Shown: positions 23,025 through 36,188, counted from the stretch's first letter. The stretch: DNA of 64,000 nt from Vitis vinifera (GCF_030704535.1 NC_081822.1:33029501-33093500); one strand, 5' to 3'. The notes: generated from the sequence alone by a model not told the origin. Numbers and translations are program-made.

Positions 23025-23656
23025 ATATTATTCTACAATAATATTATGATAATATGTTTAATATTAAAATTATCGTTCATTTTAAGTCAAATGTATTTAA
23101 TTATATACAATAAATGATAGTATATGTATAATTTTTTTAATATTTTAATATTTTTATATTTAATAAATATACAAATTATATAAAATGACTTATTAAAAAA
23201 ATTATGTTTTTATATATTTGGTAGTAAATAAAATCAAATTTAAAAATAGAATAATTAAAATTAATTTATTTAATAAAATATTCTTTTCATATTTTGTTTT
23301 TAGGACAAATGTGAATATTTTATATATATGTTTTTTTCATGCGTACATAAAACCAAGCACCCAAATTGTTCGGTGGTCAGTGAAGGTTTGACCAATAGTA
23401 GCTGCTGTTTGACTGAGTCACAGCCCGTCGTTGACCAAATTGATATAATCAGGAAATTCCCAAAAAATAAGCGAAAAATGGGGGGAAAAAATCAGTAATT
23501 GCCGAAAAATAGTCAAAATATCCGGAAAGTTGCCAGATTTGATACTTCTCCACCATGCGTATGATAACTGAAATCTAATATTTCAACGAAATATCATCGA
23601 TATATCATGATTTTGCTCATTCTAAATAACAATTATAAAATGAGTTTATAAAAAAA
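23025..23656. other. AT-rich flank of E1, including a possible decayed hAT end
   Basis: No gene. At 23575-23616 the words CGATATATCATGATTTTGCTCATTC resemble the inverted, shortened hAT end seen at 31117, which would pair with 10569. Confidence 0.4.
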
Positions 23657-24270
23657 GGGAGAATTATGTTTTGGGGTAGATGGACCCTTAAATTAACAAA
23701 AAGTCCATGTAACTCTTCAAATTGAGCCCAAGACCCAATAAAAGTATGAAAATTAAGTTGAAGGATATCATCCTTCAGTATTTCCAAAAATGCCATTTGT
23801 TGATTTTGAGAAAAAAATTAATATTTTTTAAAAATACTTTTATTTAATTTAATATTTTAAAAAAATACTTTTATGTAATTTAATATTTTTTAAAATATTT
23901 TTATTTAATTTAATATTTTTTAAAAATAAATTTATTTAATTTAATATTTAAAAAAAATATTTAATTTAATATTTTTTTAAATACTTTAATTTAATTTAAT
24001 ATTTTTGAAAAAAAAATTATTTAATTTAATATTTTTGAAAAAAAAATTATTTAATTTAATATTTTTGAAAACTACTTTTATTTAATTTAGTATTTTTGAA
24101 AAAAAAAATTATTAAAAAAAATTATTTAACTTAATTTTATAAAATATTTTATATGTGTTCTTAAAGGGTATATTTATCCATTACTATTTCATATCCTCCA
24201 ACTCAATTTGAAGAATTATATGGAACTTTCGTTAATTTGGGGGTCCATCTACCCCAAAAGATAATTCTCC
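23657..24270. mobile_element. Mutator-like MITE with 10-bp target duplication
   Basis: The left end GGAGAATTATGTTTTGGGGTAGATGGACCC and the right end are inverted repeats over about 75 bp with a few mismatches. The flanks are TATAAAAAAA at 23647-23656 and 24271-24280. A 9-10-bp duplication fits Mutator-type transposition. The 614-bp interior has no coding capacity and is made of repeated TTTATTTAATTTAATATTTTT-like words. Confidence 0.82.
23820..24125. repeat. AT-rich tandem repeat inside the MITE
   Basis: About ten diverged units of the form ATTTAATTTAATATTTTTGAAAA, roughly 25-40 bases each. Confidence 0.8.
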
Positions 24271-24280
24271 TATAAAAAAA

Positions 24281-24744
24281 TAAGTTAATTAAATTACTTA
24301 AATCACTAAATTCCAACCAAGAACTGTTTTAATAGGAAACTATTTTTAAAAGAAAATTTTAAAAAATCAATAAAAATAATAATAAATATTTAATATAAAT
24401 TATTTATGTGGACTGAAATGAAGGAAAGTGAGACATAATTAAGAAGGCAAAGGACCCATATATAAAAGTGAGAAAATATTGGTCTCCCATCCCATTTAAT
24501 GTATTTTTTGGCCTATGTACCGACAAAGGTTGGCAAATTAATTGGGTTGAGGGAAGTTGCATTAAAAAATCTCTAGATTTGTTCACTTAAATATTTCGAA
24601 TAATAGTAATAATCAGATCATGTAAATGTGCTTTAAAGGGACTGAAATTTAAATAAAAATTCATATAAAAGTGTCGTTAAGACTTTATTTTTTATAAAAA
24701 TTTAAGGAAGTGTTTGATAGAACTTAATACTTATTACTTATTAC
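24281..24744. other. Intergenic spacer
   Basis: AT-rich sequence, no supported gene or element. Confidence 0.5.
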
Positions 24745-25629
24745 TCATGAAGTCTCTAAGCGACTCGTTCTCCTGCAACTTGATGTTCTGCAAGGTGCTT
24801 ATATTCTACTTATGATGAGTCGAACATAAGTAATGGCCCACAAAGGCTTCCGATACACCTCGGAAAGTATTCACGGAATTCTATGGAAGATGGTGGAACC
24901 AAGAAAGAGCTTGGCCGTGTAGGTTCGTCGGAAAGACCTTGCACAACAGTGCATCATTTCCTATATCGAGGGTCATGAGCTGTCTGAAGTGCATGATGTG
25001 ATCGAACGGATCGCTTGTTTCGTCGTATGTCGTGAATTTTGGCACTATGAACCCCTTAGATGGCTCATAGTTAATAATATGAGGGTCGAGCGGTATAGAG
25101 AGCATGTGATCCAACCGCCGGCTAATAGAGCCGGGCGGAGCTCGGGTCGCCAGGGCCCTAGCTTGTTGCTGCCTTAATGGTTGAGAGGGTCGTTCTGGCA
25201 TAGATATTGCGGTTGAGGGACCTAAACGAGCCTTTAGGGTTCCTGATAAGCAGGGTTGCCCCTCCACGCTTGGTGCTTGAGGTCCCAATCGGGCTTGCAT
25301 CACATCTGACAAACGCGGCCTTCTGACACGCCTCATCTTCATGATGTTCAGGTAGAGTCGGCGCTTTCGTCTAGCTACGTTTGGTGAGTTGGGGAAAGCT
25401 CCTCCTCAAACCGTGTCATGTAGCTGCCAGAGGAGAACTCCGTGTTCCTGGGGAAAGATTCCTCATCGGTCCGTCTTGAGGCTATTTGTTGGCTTTGAGG
25501 GTGACGACTTTGAAAGGGGCCTGATGCTGACATTTGTGCCTGCAACTCTTCATTCTCTTGTTTGAGTCGCTTCATTTGGAGGAGCAGAGAGTGCATCTGC
25601 CGATCACTCATTCGTTGGTGACTTTCCAT
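24745..25629 (-). pseudogene. Gypsy gag fragment, broken and truncated
   Basis: Two frames, 25629-25375 (coiled-coil-like N-terminus with MKRLKQENEELQAQM) and 25342-24881, together form the start of a Gypsy gag. The second contains PKFTTYDETSDPFDHIMHF and HGQALSWFHHLP, the retrotransposon gag signature. Stops near 25375 and 24880 break the frame. A recognisable remainder (ENESLRDF) reaches about 24745. No protease or RT follows. Confidence 0.82.
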
Positions 25630-25725
25630 ATTCTCACGCTAGGTGAGGTAGTCTACACTACCCATGGCTGATGATCGGCTTCTGGAGGGTGTTGACATCC
25701 TTTGCCGTTCCCACAGACACGCCAA

Positions 25726-26517
25726 TGTTAGTGTCTTTGTCCTAACTAGAGTTAGGCGGACACTTCCCTTGTTCGTGCTTCTTGAGGAGTCTGTCTAGCT
25801 TCACTAGAGTCAGACGGAGTTTTTCCCTGCACAAAAGGATGTTCGGACAGGTGGTCCAGGCATGCCCTCTCCGAAGCTTAAGTTAGACAATGATAACTCT
25901 AAATATTTTTGGGAGAGAACGAGCGTATGTGCATGCGTGTGTACCTTGTTCATACTTTTTGAGGGGTTTATATAGAGCTGATGACACCGTTCTTATCTTG
26001 TAATGATGATTACATTGACTGTCAAGCCGTTATTGTGGCGCGGACTGTTGGGCAATCATATCAAGTAAGGGTGGCTGATTGGTGTCATCTACTGACTGTC
26101 GTGCCGAAATCTTGGACTATGTAGCTCAGACGTCAGGCGGCTAGTCCGACGCTCAGACATTAAGAGGCTAGTTTGGCGCTTAGACGTCAAGCGGCTAGTT
26201 CGGCGCTTAGACATCAGTCGTCTAGAATGGCGCATGTCAAAAATCCTAAGAACTTGACTGGATGGATTTGCCCGCTTGATAGGTTCAACCAGCTTGGTCA
26301 GTCCCTTTTGTCTGGCATTGTCTGAAAGGTCATTCGGCTTGGTCTGTCCATCTATCTGGTATTATGGAAGAAGGAAAGCTTCTCACTTCTGGTGCTAAAC
26401 GGAGCTCATCTTGGTCCAGACGAAGTGATCCCAGACGGGTTATGTGTATGCTCTGGATGGCCAAAGGGTCTTGAGTCCGGGTAGGACACATGGAGGGAAG
26501 TCCCCATAGGCGTTACA
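25726..26517 (-). repeat. LTR of the truncated Gypsy element
   Basis: Ends TG...CA on the minus strand. Internally it contains several repeats of a (GA)CGTC(A)GGCGGCTAGT(C/T)CG-like word at about 26120-26225. Confidence 0.7.
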
Positions 26518-28141
26518 CATTAAAATTGCAATAAATCATAATCATAAGGATAAGAGTAACATTACAAATTCCTTTCTATAAAATCCATCGGACAACTCGA
26601 AGAAAGGTATGTACCCTAACCCATACCAAAACTCTGCCAAAAATACTCCCCAAAGCTAATTTAGCCAATTGAGGACTTTGCCCAAACAAAAATCTAGACA
26701 CTTTTTTGTAGGTTCATCTAGCAAGGAAGTGGAAGAAACTACTTAGAGGAGAAATTGTTGGTTGAGCACCAACACAACCTATACGAGATTTTTTTAAATA
26801 AAAATGAGGTAATTTTAAAAATATAACAATTAAAAAAATATTTTTCAATTCTACTACACTTCGAATGAATTTTATTGAAAAGACAACTTTAGTTGAACTT
26901 TAAAGTTGTTCTTTTAAAGCATCTTTGAAGTGCATCTACAATCATTCTATAGAGTATTCTTGACGTTGTCTCCCATGTCACGTCCCTTTCTTAGACCGAA
27001 AATCTTAAATACAACCATAGAATTAATCAAGTTTAATGGACATAGAAACTATAAAACTCATTCACAGCTCTACAATTTCCCTCTTGTCCATTTCTCACTT
27101 GCACTCTCAAACAAAAACTTGAGGACAAAGGAATCGATCTCTGCAGGCCATTCACCCTCTGTCATATCTGAACAATAATATTTTTATGAATTACATTTGA
27201 AATAAAAATCTTAGCCACTAAAAATAGATCTTCAAATGTTATGTCCTTCTCTTTCTTATTACCCGTATATATATATATATAATATAAGAATTCTGTGATG
27301 AAAACTAGTTAGATACCTTGTGTATTTAAAAATTATTTTTTAATTAAAGAAGTAAAAAAAATTCACTTCCTCAAATTTTAAAAAGATTTTTTAAGAACAA
27401 AAAACAAATTTTTGAGTTTCCTATAGGAGTTCTTATATTCTATGTAGAAGGTTTTAATTTAAAAAAAAAATGCATTCAAACGCCATGTTAATTACTTGAT
27501 CATTATGACCACTATAATAGTATTTTTTTTCCCCAATATTTCAAATTTAAAACATAAGAGTAAAAGAAAAAAAGGCGGTTTTGTTTTTTTTTTTAATCTA
27601 TCCTAAAAATTCAATTTTATGCTGATAAAAAATATATATGCATGTGATATAATAAACTAAGAATTTTAGAACCACTTACGATTTACCATTTGTTTCATCC
27701 TCTTTCTATGATCATATTTGGGAATAAGAGTTTTATATAAATTGGGAATTGTCTCCTAATTAAGATGATATTAGTTATAAAGAAAATTAAGAATCAAAGT
27801 ATTAACAAAAATATTAGGAAGAATAATATTAACATCAAATATTATTAAGAATTCCCATTATCGTTTGTCTCCATCTGATGAATGATAGCGGAATAAAAAT
27901 AGTAAAGTAACTTTATTCCATATTGAGAGTGGAGTTCCATGTGACCATTTCCTGCCATGAGGAAGTCGTGGTCTAGGGGTCGTCCTCATTAATACCTAAG
28001 CGTCAAAGTCCTTTTGAAACTGTATCTGCGTACCATAATCATATAGAATGTCTTTCTTTCCGGAAATGAATAGCCCTTAGCTTCTGCCTTCAAAGTTGGG
28101 TTAGTGATCCCACTCGCTCTTTCTCTTATAGAGATGTTAGC
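26518..28141. other. AT-rich intergenic region
   Basis: Holds a short (TA)n run at about 27267-27282. I see no recognisable gene. The 26930-27178 frame has no domain. Confidence 0.5.
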
Positions 28142-28438
28142 TTGTTGATTGATGAACCAAGAGTTTATGCCAACAATTCCTTCGATTTGTTTCATTTGCT
28201 TCTTATGGTTTACTCTCTTGCTTCAGTTAACAATACTGGATTGACAACCTTTGACTATCTTGTCTCGTTCTTTCCCATATTTGAATTACTGAAGCTACTT
28301 CAAATAAGGGATACGTACAAAAAGGAATTCAATGAAGCAATGGGCGGGGTAGATGCAACTCTTCCAGATGGCTATTGTGTTGCTTGGGCCAAGGTAATCA
28401 TTCATAGTGTGTCATGTCTCACTGGCCCTAGTCAATAG
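28142..28438 (+). CDS. Unrecognised exon-like open reading frame
   Basis: Ninety-eight codons. The stretch from about 28227 to 28393 looks like an exon: a pyrimidine-rich TTGCTTCAG precedes it, and AAG followed by GTAATC closes it. It would encode FDYLVSFFPIFELLKLLQ, IRDTYKKEFNEAMGG and PDGYCVAWAK. The composition is protein-like, but I do not recognise a family. No neighbouring exon is found, so it may be a gene fragment. Confidence 0.3.
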   Translation: MLIDEPRVYANNSFDLFHLLLMVYSLASVNNTGLTTFDYLVSFFPIFELLKLLQIRDTYKKEFNEAMGGVDATLPDGYCVAWAKVIIHSVSCLTGPSQ

Positions 28439-29880
28439 GGGATAAGTTGTTGACCCTCATTACCTTGGTAGGGATAGTGATGTAGAGTAACCCTAGTAGG
28501 TAAGGATGTTATTAGCCTTTGGTATACCATTTATTAGAAAATGTTCTATCCACTAGCAAAAGAAACAATTAAGGCTAACTACCTAGTACAAGTCCCATTA
28601 TTTGGGCATAATTTGATTAATAGTTGACGTAAAATGTTTGTTTATGTAATTATTTTAAATATGAACTAATTATGCAAAATGTGTAATGTTGTTTTATCTT
28701 TAAAATGAAAGTGTTCAATTTTTCAATGAAATGAATTTAATTATTGAATTAAATGAATTTAATTGCTAGTTGATTTTTGTAAAAAAAGAAAAAAAGAAAA
28801 AAAGATATCCCTAGGATTTAATTTTGTACTATCTTTGATTTTTTTTTTATTGAACTATATTTTTCCTTATTGAGTTGGAGAGCTCACTATGTTCTATTAT
28901 TCCACATTTTAAGTACAAGTGACATTAGTGAGGAAAGCTTTAGATTTGATTATTTAAGATTTTTTACTTAAGATTAAATTCAGTATTGATTTCTAAAACT
29001 TGTTTATGTGTTTAGGATAATGCTTGAATTTATTGTTTGGATATTTTATTTAGTTTTGGATTTGAGATTTATAATTTTTTTAATTATTCTCTATTATTTT
29101 TTCAATCAATTAGAGGTAGCTAGCAGCTAGCTACATATTGGATTTGTTAATCAAGGTCATTCTAGTGTTAGACTCTCGGGTTTAACATTTGAAATGACCA
29201 GAGTGAACTTAGCCTTTAGGTTTAGCGTTTCATGACCGTATTGTTAGTTCTATTTGGCACAAGAAGCTAAAAAAGGCAACCCTACCAAGCGCATGTGGAT
29301 GTGTGAACACTATAACCATCTATGAATGAAATATATCTTACTACCAACATGAGCATATAGAATGAATAAGGAACAATAAAAATAGATGAAAAAGAAAAAA
29401 AAAATGAAGTAATGCATGGAAAAAAAATAGAGAAAAAAAAAGAAACTCAAAAGGAAAAGATAATATAAAAAGCATGAGGGCAAATATTAAAGAGTTAAAA
29501 ATTTTCTTCAGAAGAAAAAAGTTGAAATCATATATTCACAAAATTTCGACAAATAATGAGAAGGCATTGAAAGAGTTCTCTCGGCATCATTTAGCACATC
29601 TTAAATTTTGAAAGAAAAATGCTAAACTTACCATTGTTTTGAAAAACCTTTTTGCGTAGAAGGATTAAGTCATCTCTAGAACTGTGACTATTATTAACAT
29701 CATTTTATTTTTTACCAATTATTCAATCATAATAATAATAATAAAAAATTGTTTTAATTTAATTTATAATATTAGTAATGATGATGATGAATTTGACTAA
29801 TATCTACTCACCATGCCCATTGCAAAGCAAATATCCAGTAAAGTACATAGTATTACATACATTAAGCTACCCACTATTGA
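28439..29880. other. AT-rich intergenic region
   Basis: A-rich and T-rich stretches, no supported gene. Confidence 0.5.
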
Positions 29881-31090
29881 GGCATAGAGTACTACTAACA
29901 TGTGTTCTTTCTCCTCAAGTTTCTCAGGATAATGATCTTGGGAAATAGGAATTCCATGCCTGAAGAATAGTAAACCCTTCTTGGAATCCTATATCACATA
30001 TTTGACGAAAAGTTTTCTATGTAAGTGGTTTGAGACAATGCTAATTTCCTATTCTTGTGGTCTCTTAGGACCTTAATCCTAAGAATATATTGTGCTTCTC
30101 CTATATTCTCATTTGGAAATACATAGGCAACCAAATTTTGACTAATGACAACAACCCTACATCATTACCAATAAATAGAATGTCATCTATGTATAAGATC
30201 ATAAAAATCACCATGCTTCCTTGCACTTTCTTCAATGCACAAGGTTCATCCTTGTTTTGATCAAAGTCAAAAGTCTTTACTGATTAATTGAAATGTTTGT
30301 TCATGAGCGAGATTTTTGCTTTAATCCATAAATGGATTTTGCAACTTGCATACCATATGCTCCTGGCCTTTTGCTATGAATCCATTTGTTTGCATCATAT
30401 AGATGCTCAAATCAAGATTGCCATTTAAAAATGCACTTTATACATCTATTTGTCATATCTTGTAATGGAGATGTGCCATATTGAATAAGAGTATTCTGAT
30501 GGACTTGAGCATGGCTATTGGCGAGACGATTTCCTCATAGTTGAAACTAAGTTTTTGACCATGCCCCTTCACTACAAGCTTAGCATTATAAGTCTCCACC
30601 TTTCCATCTACTCCTTCTTCCTCTTATAGGTCCACTGTCACTCTCTGGGTTTTATCCCTTTAGGTGCTTCTACAAGCTCTTGGACATGGTTAGAGTATAT
30701 AGATTCTAACTCTGTCACCATAGCTCTTTGTCAAAGATGTGTATCCATATCTCTCATTGCTTCATCATAATTTGTGAGATCAATCTTATGTTCATTTAGA
30801 ATGGCCTCAAAAGACTCTTCCAAATACATGAATTAGTCTCGTTGTATGACAAGTTTCCTACAATGATTAGGCACCAGTGCACTAGAATGGGAATGTTGGT
30901 ACTAGATCCATAGTTTTTTATGTTGTTGTGGGAGTATGATCTAGTGATCTCAAATCGACCTCACTCCTTGTCTTATTACTCAACATATAGTCATTTTCCA
31001 AATATCTAGAATTTGTATTGACAAACAACTTCTAGCTTATTTGACTATAAAAGTAATAACCCCTTGTTCCCTTTAGATAACCTACAAATT
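29880..31090 (-). pseudogene. Ty1/Copia reverse transcriptase relic
   Basis: The minus strand contains, with many stops and frameshifts, the order of a Copia RT: a motif like TELESIYSN, then VEAPKGIKP, KHFN, the catalytic YIDDILFIGNDVG (about 30160-30197), and a NIFLGL-like segment towards 29950. No LTR is identified, and the degree of decay indicates an old insertion. It belongs to a different lineage from the 13878 element. Confidence 0.8.
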
Positions 31091-31603
31091 AACAAATTTC
31101 TAATCTTGGTTCCAACCAAGGATGAAAATATCGGTAATCACGGATATATCGGTACTTCGATTTTATGGATATATCGGATATATCGGAGATATATTGGCGG
31201 ATATTCTGGAAAAAAATATCGGTAGGCTTAAAATTGTTAAAAATTCATAGAAATGCAAGAAAAACCTCATAATAATATAATTAGAAGTATAATAGACATT
31301 TTAAAGTTGTTTTATTGAAAAATTTGATATACATATGATATAATTTGCGATATTAGATGTAATTATATCATGTCGATCTATAAGAAATGTTAATTTCGTA
31401 ATTGTTCTCATTATAAAGTCACATAAAATACTTCATTTCATTAAATAACAATAATTTGTACACATTACATTGCAATGTCCCTTTAGTACCAAAATGAGGA
31501 TCGATGTGGTTCAATAGGATTGATAGATGAAGGAACCCCGGCTTACTGTTGGAGACAATATTGGTACCAACTCAATGAGCCTCTATAATATTGGTTATAA
31601 ATT

Positions 31604-34600
31604 CTAACATGCCATACATATATTTCTTGAGTCCTGCCTACTGCCTCTACATGGATAGGATACACTAAATCCTTCTTCCATCTGATATGGAATTTGGTAT
31701 GGTATTTGTCTGGAAGGGGAATAACGTGACATACTATGCTCTTCATCTGTTGAACTTGAAGGTTGACCATAACTCATCACATGAGGAGGGTAGACGTTAG
31801 CCTCATTCGAGGAGTCACTAAATTGAGTCCCTATACTCATAGATTCAAAACTCCCTGAAAGTAACTCCTCGTTATATGGTTCCATCATTCATTCTCTTCC
31901 TCTATAAGGCTTCCCAATAGCTCCTATGCCTGGACCAGCTCTTCTAGAGCCATGGTCTTCATCCTGTGTGCAGTGTGTGAAATCATTTTCACAAGTAAAT
32001 TGGCTGATTGGATATTGACTATGTCGACGTTCATCAATATCTCCTTCCCCATTATCACGTCCATCATCAGTTCCACCTCTTGAACCATCGTAACCAGAAG
32101 CAGAAGTACATGCAGCACTAGGTCTACTACTATGGCCAGCACTTGTGGAGTCAATCTCTTGGTGGGAATGCAATGCCACATGAAATGAATCATCAGTATC
32201 TTTGCTAAAACTTTTAGAGTGAACTTCTTCGAACAACACACGTTCAACATTAACTCCAAATTCTCGAGCATGAGCGGCAATTCGTGGATCAGGATTTCCA
32301 ACTTCGTCATCCAAGTGTATAGGCCTAACCCACTGGAACAACTGATTATCTTCTTTTTCACCCACCTCGGCTGAAATGTCAAGAAGATCAAGGTAATCTT
32401 TTTCAGCAACTCAATCATTTTCTGCCTCCATATCGCGTAACTTTAGCCTCATATTATAGTAACAAAAAACTAATTGCTCCAATCGAGGGTAAGCCAAACG
32501 ATTTCGTTGCTTTGTGTGGATGAGAGCAAACGTGGTCCGATTTCTCTCACATGCAGAAGATGACACAGTTTGTGAGAGAACTTTGATGGCTAACTTTCTC
32601 AATGTAGGTATTTGATTCCCATACATAAACCACCATTCAGCTGCAACGAATTTGATAATCATATAAATACTTATGTGGTGAATTTACAATAATAATAATA
32701 ATCAATTTTTTCCTATAAAGACTCACCAGGCACCATGGTTGACCTTGATGCAATTGCCGCTCGATCACCAAATCCTTTTTTTGCATCTCGAAAAAGTACA
32801 AGCTATGTATTCAACATTTAATTTGTTAGTAAATGTTCAAATAAATTGATGAATGAAATTATTGTTTTATTGACAAAAATAACAATTTTTTATTCACCTC
32901 ATTTCCAAATTGACCAAGCGATTCAATAGTTGGATCTAATTTTGCAAAAACATCATGGACAACTTGAAATAGTTCCGGATCACTACCAACGATCTTGTAT
33001 TATTTTGAACATCCAATCTCCAGCTCCTTGACGAATAAGGTTCTCTTTCATCACGTGCATAAGCTCGTACACAAATGGCATTGTGGGAACAACTTCAGAA
33101 TCCATAAGTCAAAGCACCACGTATAATGGCTCATATAATGAAACTATATTTGTCAATCTGTCCCAATACGTATGGTCAAACAATAATTGCTCCAATTCTC
33201 GTCCAAGTTTTGTTCGACTGAGTTTGTGTTGTGCCCATTCATCACTCATAAACAATTTTTTCAAATCAACCCTTTTTTTGAGAAGACTGTCAAGAGCAAT
33301 ATAATTGGTAGCAAACCTTGTAGCTCCTAGTCGAACAATGTCTCCACCACAATACTTTCTCATTTGTGCTAGTAACCAACCATGATTGTAAATGAAGTTA
33401 GTTATCTTGCGAGCATTGTTTATCACATCGATAACACTGGGTCTTTTACCGATGTCTTCAAAGATTAAGTCGATGCAGTGCGCCGCACACGGAGTCCAAT
33501 ATAAGTTATACTTCTTCATCAATTGTTTCCCTGCTTTCATGAATGCCGACCCATTATCTGTGACAATTTGGACCACATTTTCCTTACCGACTTCTTTGAT
33601 AATAGTCTTCAAAAGCTCATATATATACTTGTGGTCTTTGATATAGTTCGATGCATCGACTGACTTAAGGAACACTGTGGTCCCTTTAGAATAAACCATG
33701 AAATTAATAATACTTAATTTCGTGGGCCCTGTCCATCCATCTGACATTATTGTGCACCCATATGTCTTCCATTTTTCCCTTTGTTGGTTCACATAAGCTT
33801 CCATTTCTTTGTACTCCATTTCCAAGTATTTGTTCTTTATTTCATATGGAGATGGAGGTCGATTCCCATTCCTGCACTTCATATGTAAAACATGTCACAA
33901 AATACTATACTTACTAAAAGTATAACACAATATAACATTTGATAAATTAGTAATTACCTGCTTGTTGTGCACCAATAATCATATTCTTTAAGTGATGAGA
34001 CTTTGCTTTTGTGGGTGCAACACTCTCATAAATGAAGAATTTGCTGATTAAGCATCCCATCGTTTCTTTAATTGCACCACCCTTGAATATATCTTTGATA
34101 TTTTTTTGTCTTGCTGCAAAAGACTTGTAAAGCGAAGGGGCAATAGGGGGTGAATGATGCGAATGTCGCATACTCTGTGATTTTCGCATTGTCGACGGTA
34201 TACCAGTAGAAGACTCTCCCGATTTGCGTTTTCTTCCTACAATATTCTCATGTTGTTCACGTTCCCAATTAGATGCTTTCGAGGCATGAACTGCAGATCG
34301 ATATGCATCTCGCTCATTTGGGTGCATATCTGTCGGATACATATACTCATCTTCATCCTCAGCATCTTCATCATCATCATCTTCGTTTACTAAATGTGTA
34401 TGATGCGTCCCCATTGTGCCATGTAATTGACTACGAATGTCTTCAATGTCAGCATTTTTCTTTGCTTTTGCTTTTTGTTTGTCATGCACCAACAATCGTA
34501 TCTCTTCTTTCACTTCGGGCGGCACTCTTGGACACTTTTTGGTGTTGTTATGCGGGTCCTTATGTGTTAAATGAGACTTGAATCGTGTGATGCCTCCACT

Positions 34601-34717
34601 TTTCATTACCAACCCACAGAAATTACAAATTGTTCCATTTCGGTTACCCTCAATTGGTGAACAATACTTCCAAGCCGAATCTCGCCCTGGCACGACAGAA
34701 CCACCTTCACTAGCCAT
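31604..34717 (-). pseudogene. hAT transposase (BED zinc finger, DUF659, C-terminal dimerisation domain), broken
   Basis: Exon 1 (from about ATG 34717 to 33950) has a BED-type finger (CNFCGLVMKSGGITRFKSHL) and a Ser/His-rich, acidic linker. Exon 2 (33882-33109) has the DUF659 core (GWTGPTKLSIINFM, VTDNGSAFMKAGKQL, CAAHCIDLIFEDIG). Smaller exons at about 32810-32720 and 32650-32411 include the dimerisation motif WWFMYGNQIPTLRKLAIKVL. The tail (32365-31604) is acidic and Ser-rich. Damage: exon 1 to exon 2 does not keep frame as I read it, TGA at 33109-33111, a disrupted stretch near 33000, and TGA at about 32411-32413. The protein would cut and join the element's ends. Confidence 0.85.
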
Positions 34718-34744
34718 GCTAAATCTATTGCAAGAAAAATACAC

Positions 34745-35745
34745 TTAAATCTAAATCTATGTTAATTAAACTAATTAACTAATTTAGCTAAGTTAATGTT
34801 TTAAATGTAAATATAATTCTATTCTATGATAAATTTACTAAATATAGAAATTAATCATAATTGAATATGAAAATAAATCGCGATAAAAAAAAATTGAGCA
34901 TATTTAATATTCCATATATAGTAGTTCATGTTAATTTAACTAATTAAATAAATTACCTAAGTTAATTTTTTAAATCTAAATGTAATTCTATGATAAATTT
35001 ACTAAATATTGAAATTAATCATAATTGAATATGAAAATAAATCGCGATAAAAAAAATTGAGCATATTTAATATTCCATATATAGTAGTTCATGTTAATTT
35101 AATTAATTAAATAATTTAGCTAAGTTAATTTTTTAAATCTAAATGTAATTTTATGATAAATTTACTAAATGTTGAAATTAATCATAATTGAATATGAAAA
35201 TAAATCGCGATAATATAAAAAATTGAGCATATTTAATATTCCATATATAGTAGTTCATGTTAATTTAACTAATTAAATAATTTAGCTAAGTTAATTTTTT
35301 AAATCTAAATGTAATTTTATGACAAATTTACTAAATATTGAAATTAATCATAATTGAATATGAAAATAAATCGCGATAATATAAAAAATTGAGCATATTT
35401 AATATTCCATATATAGTAGTTCATGTTAATTTAACTAATTAAATAATTTAGCTAAGTTAATTTTTTAAATCTAAATGTAATTTTATGACAAATTTACTAA
35501 ATGTTGAAATTAATCATAATTGAATATGAAAATATATCACGATAATATAAAAAATTGAGCATATTTAATATTCCATATATAGTAGTTCATGTTAATTTAA
35601 CTAATTAAATAATTTAGCTAAGTTAATTTTTTAAATCTAAATGTAATTTTATGACAAATTTACTAAATATTGAAATTAATCATAATTGAATATGAAAATA
35701 AATCGCGATAAAAAAAATTGAGCATATTTAATATTCCATATTTAA
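34745..35745. repeat. Tandem array of about six 165-bp units upstream of the hAT transposase
   Basis: The word TTGAGCATATTTAATATTCC recurs at about 34894, 35057, 35223, 35389, 35555 and 35718, a period of 163-166 bp. Units are nearly identical and 80% or more AT, each with ATAAATCGCGAT (ATATATCACGAT in one). The array lies in the transposase promoter or leader. Confidence 0.92.
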
Positions 35746-36188
35746 TATTCCATAATTAATCATGTTAATTAAATTAATTACATAATTTACTATGTTAATT
35801 AAATTAATTAAATAATTTAGCTAAGTTAACTAGTTTAATGTAATTCTAAATGTGAATCTAATTCACAAATAATCATCTAAAATAAATATATCATAACCTA
35901 AATTAATTCAATAAAAATATACAAATTAATTACAATTGAATGTAAACATACTAATTAATTAAAAATACATGAATTAATTATTGCAAACAAAATTAATTAT
36001 AATTTCAAATAAACATACCTTAAAATGATTGAATAATTGAGCAACCTTGGAAAAAATTGGAGTAATAAGAGAGCAAATGAAAAATCAAAGCAAAAATAGA
36101 TGAAATTGATGCAAAATTGGCTATTTATAGATGAAATTTGGGCCAAAATAGTCGTTGGAACCTTAAGTTACCATTCAAAATTAATTTT
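35746..36188. other. hAT promoter-side spacer
   Basis: AT-rich sequence followed by unique DNA upstream of the 69-bp duplication. No gene. Confidence 0.5.

Larger units (their letters stand above)
24745..26517 (-). mobile_element. Truncated Gypsy-type LTR retrotransposon (LTR plus gag start)
   Basis: Reading the minus strand, an LTR starts TGTAACGCC at 26517 and ends CTAACA at 25726 (792 bp). It is followed by TTGGCG...TCTGTGGGAACGGC, similar to the primer-binding region of many plant Gypsy elements. Gag sequence then runs down to about 24745 and stops, with the rest of the element and the second LTR missing. Confidence 0.78.

Noticed and set aside
34745-35745. Regular repeats resembling a CRISPR array
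   Set aside because: Units are 165 bp, contiguous, AT-rich and without spacers, in a plant transposon; this is a simple tandem array.
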